Assembly (NCBI RefSeq): GCF_001279725.1
Contig: NZ_LGDE01000112.1
Span: 62,001 to 126,000 of the forward strand
Direction of reading: 5' to 3'
DNA: 64,000 bases
Origin: Streptomyces sp. WM4235
GTDB lineage: Bacteria > Actinomycetota > Actinomycetes > Streptomycetales > Streptomycetaceae
In this document: positions 62,809 to 64,000 of the stretch, piece after piece
How the letters are laid out: each line of letters starts with the position of its first letter
Numbering within the stretch: position 1 is the stretch's first letter
The notes under the pieces: generated by a model
What the model was told of the DNA's origin: nothing
Databases searched by the model: none
Seen by the model: the letters and a program-made list of their open reading frames with translations, nothing else
Program-made: the position numbers and the translations under genes

Positions 62809-62855
62809 CCCGCGGAACGACCCGCGGTGGCGGTCGTGCCGTCCATGATGGGTTC

Positions 62856-63359
62856 ATGGCGGGCCTGGAGGGTGTGGAACAGCCGCGGCAGCGCAGCAGC
62901 GCTTCCGCCGTACGGCTCACGGCGTCTCTTGAGGATGAACACGGCCTCAAGGCATCGGAGTCGTACGAGAATCCGGCGGAGGCGGAGGTGACGCTGCCGT
63001 CCATGCCGGAGTCCGCGAGAACCGCTCGCCGGCTCACCCAGTCGGTGGTGATCCGCCACTGGGGCCTCTCGCCGCAGATCGCCGAACACGCGGTCCTGCT
63101 GGTGTCCGAACTCGTCGGCAACGCCGTGCGCCACACCGGGGCCCGCTCCTTCGGCTTACGGATGCTGCGTCGCCGCGGGTGGATCCGGATCGAGGTGCGT
63201 GACCCCTCGCGCGGGTTGCCCTGTCTGATGCCGGTCCACGAGATGGACACCACGGGGCGCGGGCTCTTCCTCGTCGACAAACTGTCCGACCGCTGGGGCG
63301 CCGATCTGCTGCCGCGCGGCAAGATCACCTGGTTCGAGATGCGGGTGGCCGACCGCTAG
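62856..63359 (+). CDS. RsbW-like ATP-binding regulatory protein (HATPase_c)
   Basis: The protein has 167 residues: a polar N-terminus (1-50), then a histidine-kinase-type ATPase domain with N-box LLVSELVGNAVRHTG, G1 region RDPSRGLP and G2 region TTGRGLFLVDKLSDRWG. Such single-domain proteins in Streptomyces are anti-sigma or anti-anti-sigma partners, often developmental. Codon 101 is TTA (63156-63158, Leu in SFGLRM), the rare codon read by the bldA tRNA, so translation may be delayed until development or stationary phase. The ribosome site before ATG 62856 is weak, and a terminator-like hairpin precedes it. No sigma factor is adjacent. Confidence 0.87.
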   Translation: MAGLEGVEQPRQRSSASAVRLTASLEDEHGLKASESYENPAEAEVTLPSMPESARTARRLTQSVVIRHWGLSPQIAEHAVLLVSELVGNAVRHTGARSFGLRMLRRRGWIRIEVRDPSRGLPCLMPVHEMDTTGRGLFLVDKLSDRWGADLLPRGKITWFEMRVADR

Positions 63360-63394
63360 GACCCGCCCTCCCTGCACTTCGGCCCGGAACGCCA

Positions 63395-63434
63395 GAAACC
63401 CCCTGTCGCCGTGATCGGGCGCTGCGGGGGTTTC
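63395..63434 (+). terminator. Terminator after the RsbW-like gene
   Basis: GAAACCCCC (63395-63403) pairs exactly with GGGGGTTTC (63426-63434) around 22 bases that have further GC pairs. Confidence 0.75.
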
Positions 63435-63441
63435 ATGGGTG

Positions 63442-63474
63442 CGCCGAGGATCGAAGGGGGTGTGATCCTCGGCG
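63442..63474. promoter_or_regulatory. Perfect inverted repeat downstream of the terminator
   Basis: CGCCGAGGATC (63442-63452) and GATCCTCGGCG (63464-63474) are exact inverted copies around 11 bases, just 8 bases after the terminator. A second terminator or an operator. Confidence 0.55.
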
Positions 63475-63581
63475 GGACTTCGCTCGGGTCAAAGGGAAGT
63501 CGTGGTTCCGACTATGGCAGACGAGCGCCCGAATGCCAAAAGTCCCAACACGGACATAAGTGTGCATATCCTAAGAGTTTC

Positions 63582-63616
63582 CACCTAAATCTTAGGTGAG
63601 GTGGGCCACTCACCTC
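63582..63616. promoter_or_regulatory. Two overlapping inverted repeats, probable operator
   Basis: CACCTAA-ATC-TTAGGTG (63582-63598) is a perfect inverted repeat. It overlaps AGGTGAG (63594-63600) paired with CTCACCT (63609-63615) around 8 bases. The shared element AGGTGA/TCACCT occurs in both. They lie about 140 bases upstream of the deacetylase start. Confidence 0.6.
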
Positions 63617-63757
63617 GTAATCAATGAATAAGTATCGACCGCTCTGAGTGAATCGTTGATCACGTAGCGGACGGAACCTCGGATGGCGTCCTGATGGCCG
63701 GCGTCTCGAATTGGGTCAATCATTACCATCTCGGTCATCCACCCCTTAAATGGGCAA

Positions 63758-64000
63758 GTGCTCTGCTATCCGGACCGCCGATCCGCCCTTCGCGCCGGTG
63801 TGGCGGGCGCCGTCGGCGCCCTCGCCACCGCCTGCGGGACCGCGCCCCCGACCCGCGCGACCGCCCCCGACAAGGCCGCCGCCCCCTCCGCCACCGTGCC
63901 CGCCAAGGCCCCCGCCGCCGCGGCCGCACCGGCACCCCGCCGGTTCGCCGGCCTGCCCGTCGAGATCGCCCACGGCCCCCGCGACCGGCCCCGGGTCGCC
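63758..64000 (+). CDS. Polysaccharide deacetylase lipoprotein, N-terminal part only
   Basis: The frame runs off the right edge; 81 codons are visible. It begins with a basic segment (PDRRSALRAG), a hydrophobic stretch and LATAC, a lipobox with Cys25. An Ala/Pro/Lys-rich linker follows, then FAGLPVEIAHGPRDRPRVA, which matches the start of Streptomyces polysaccharide deacetylases (NodB homology domain), where a TFH/TFD catalytic segment would come next outside the window. GTG 63758 is the only plausible start in this open frame. The enzyme probably removes acetyl groups from wall glycan or exopolysaccharide; the catalytic part is not visible. Confidence 0.6.
   Translation, partial: MLCYPDRRSALRAGVAGAVGALATACGTAPPTRATAPDKAAAPSATVPAKAPAAAAAPAPRRFAGLPVEIAHGPRDRPRVA

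Larger units (their letters stand above)
63360..63757. other. Lower-GC intergenic region with palindromes
   Basis: No gene is supported in these 398 bases. The segment 63480-63757 is clearly lower in GC than its flanks. It contains a terminator (63395-63434), a hairpin (63442-63474), two overlapping inverted repeats (63582-63616), and presumably the promoter of the deacetylase gene. Confidence 0.55.

Noticed and set aside
63592..63616. Iron box (IdeR/DmdR type)
   Set aside because: The TTAGGTGAGG half is suggestive, but the second half does not follow the TTAGGTTAGGCTAACCTAA pattern. Reported only as a palindrome.

Overview
This is a 64 kb stretch of a high-GC actinomycete chromosome, almost certainly a Streptomyces. 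The evidence is the strong G/C bias at third codon positions, frequent GTG and TTG starts, many 4-base stop/start overlaps (GTGA or ATGA), the near absence of TTA codons, and the gene content: a GlgE maltosyltransferase cluster, isobutyryl-CoA mutase, and a pyk-ackA-pta run beside pfkA. From memory, this order follows the S. coelicolor chromosome between icmA and the glg/treS/glgE genes. No rRNA, tRNA, CRISPR array, transposase or integrase was seen.

Layout. (1) 1-5871: the end of an MFS exporter, a MarR regulator, a DUF3817 membrane protein, isobutyryl-CoA mutase large subunit (icmA) with a perfect 24-bp palindrome at its start, a convergent TetR regulator, and a thioredoxin/TPR protein. (2) 5872-9471: a long intergenic region rich in palindromes, then a DUF6230-DUF6114-secreted protein cassette and a small orphan protein. 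(3) 9577-15776: central carbon metabolism, with pta-ackA and pyk on the minus strand and pfkA divergent. (4) 15934-28054: an XRE regulator, then the GlgE pathway (glgB, pep2/maltokinase, treS, glgE) on the minus strand and glgP divergent. Together these interconvert trehalose, maltose, maltose 1-phosphate and alpha-glucan. (5) 28062-34393: a tandem Lrp-type regulator divergent from a DHA2 exporter, an acidic repeat secreted protein, and an M4 metalloprotease. (6) 34776-51668: what looks like an inserted extracellular polysaccharide locus of Wzx/Wzy type. It holds an initiating sugar-phosphate transferase, GDP-fucose synthesis (gmd, fcl), two glycosyltransferases, a WcaF-like acetyltransferase, polymerase, flippase and a Wzz-type chain-length protein whose kinase motifs are degenerate. 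A large secreted FN3/LamG/DNRLRE protein and a cytidylyltransferase plus CDP-alcohol transferase pair accompany it. (7) 51711-55830: an MFS/MarR divergent pair around a 31-bp perfect operator, and glycogen debranching enzyme glgX. (8) 56002-61724: three L,D-transpeptidases around a choice-of-anchor-A protein with three SpaA-like domains. (9) 61811-64000: enoyl-CoA hydratase, an RsbW-like ATPase carrying the only TTA codon I found in a gene, a palindrome-rich lower-GC region, and the start of a polysaccharide deacetylase lipoprotein.

The most interesting parts are the fucose-type polysaccharide locus with its apparent pseudokinase, the transpeptidase/SpaA surface cluster, the DUF6230/DUF6114 cassette, and several perfect palindromes that predict operators. 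Functions are inferred from motifs and context. Starts were chosen from ribosome binding sites and overlaps, and alternatives are noted.
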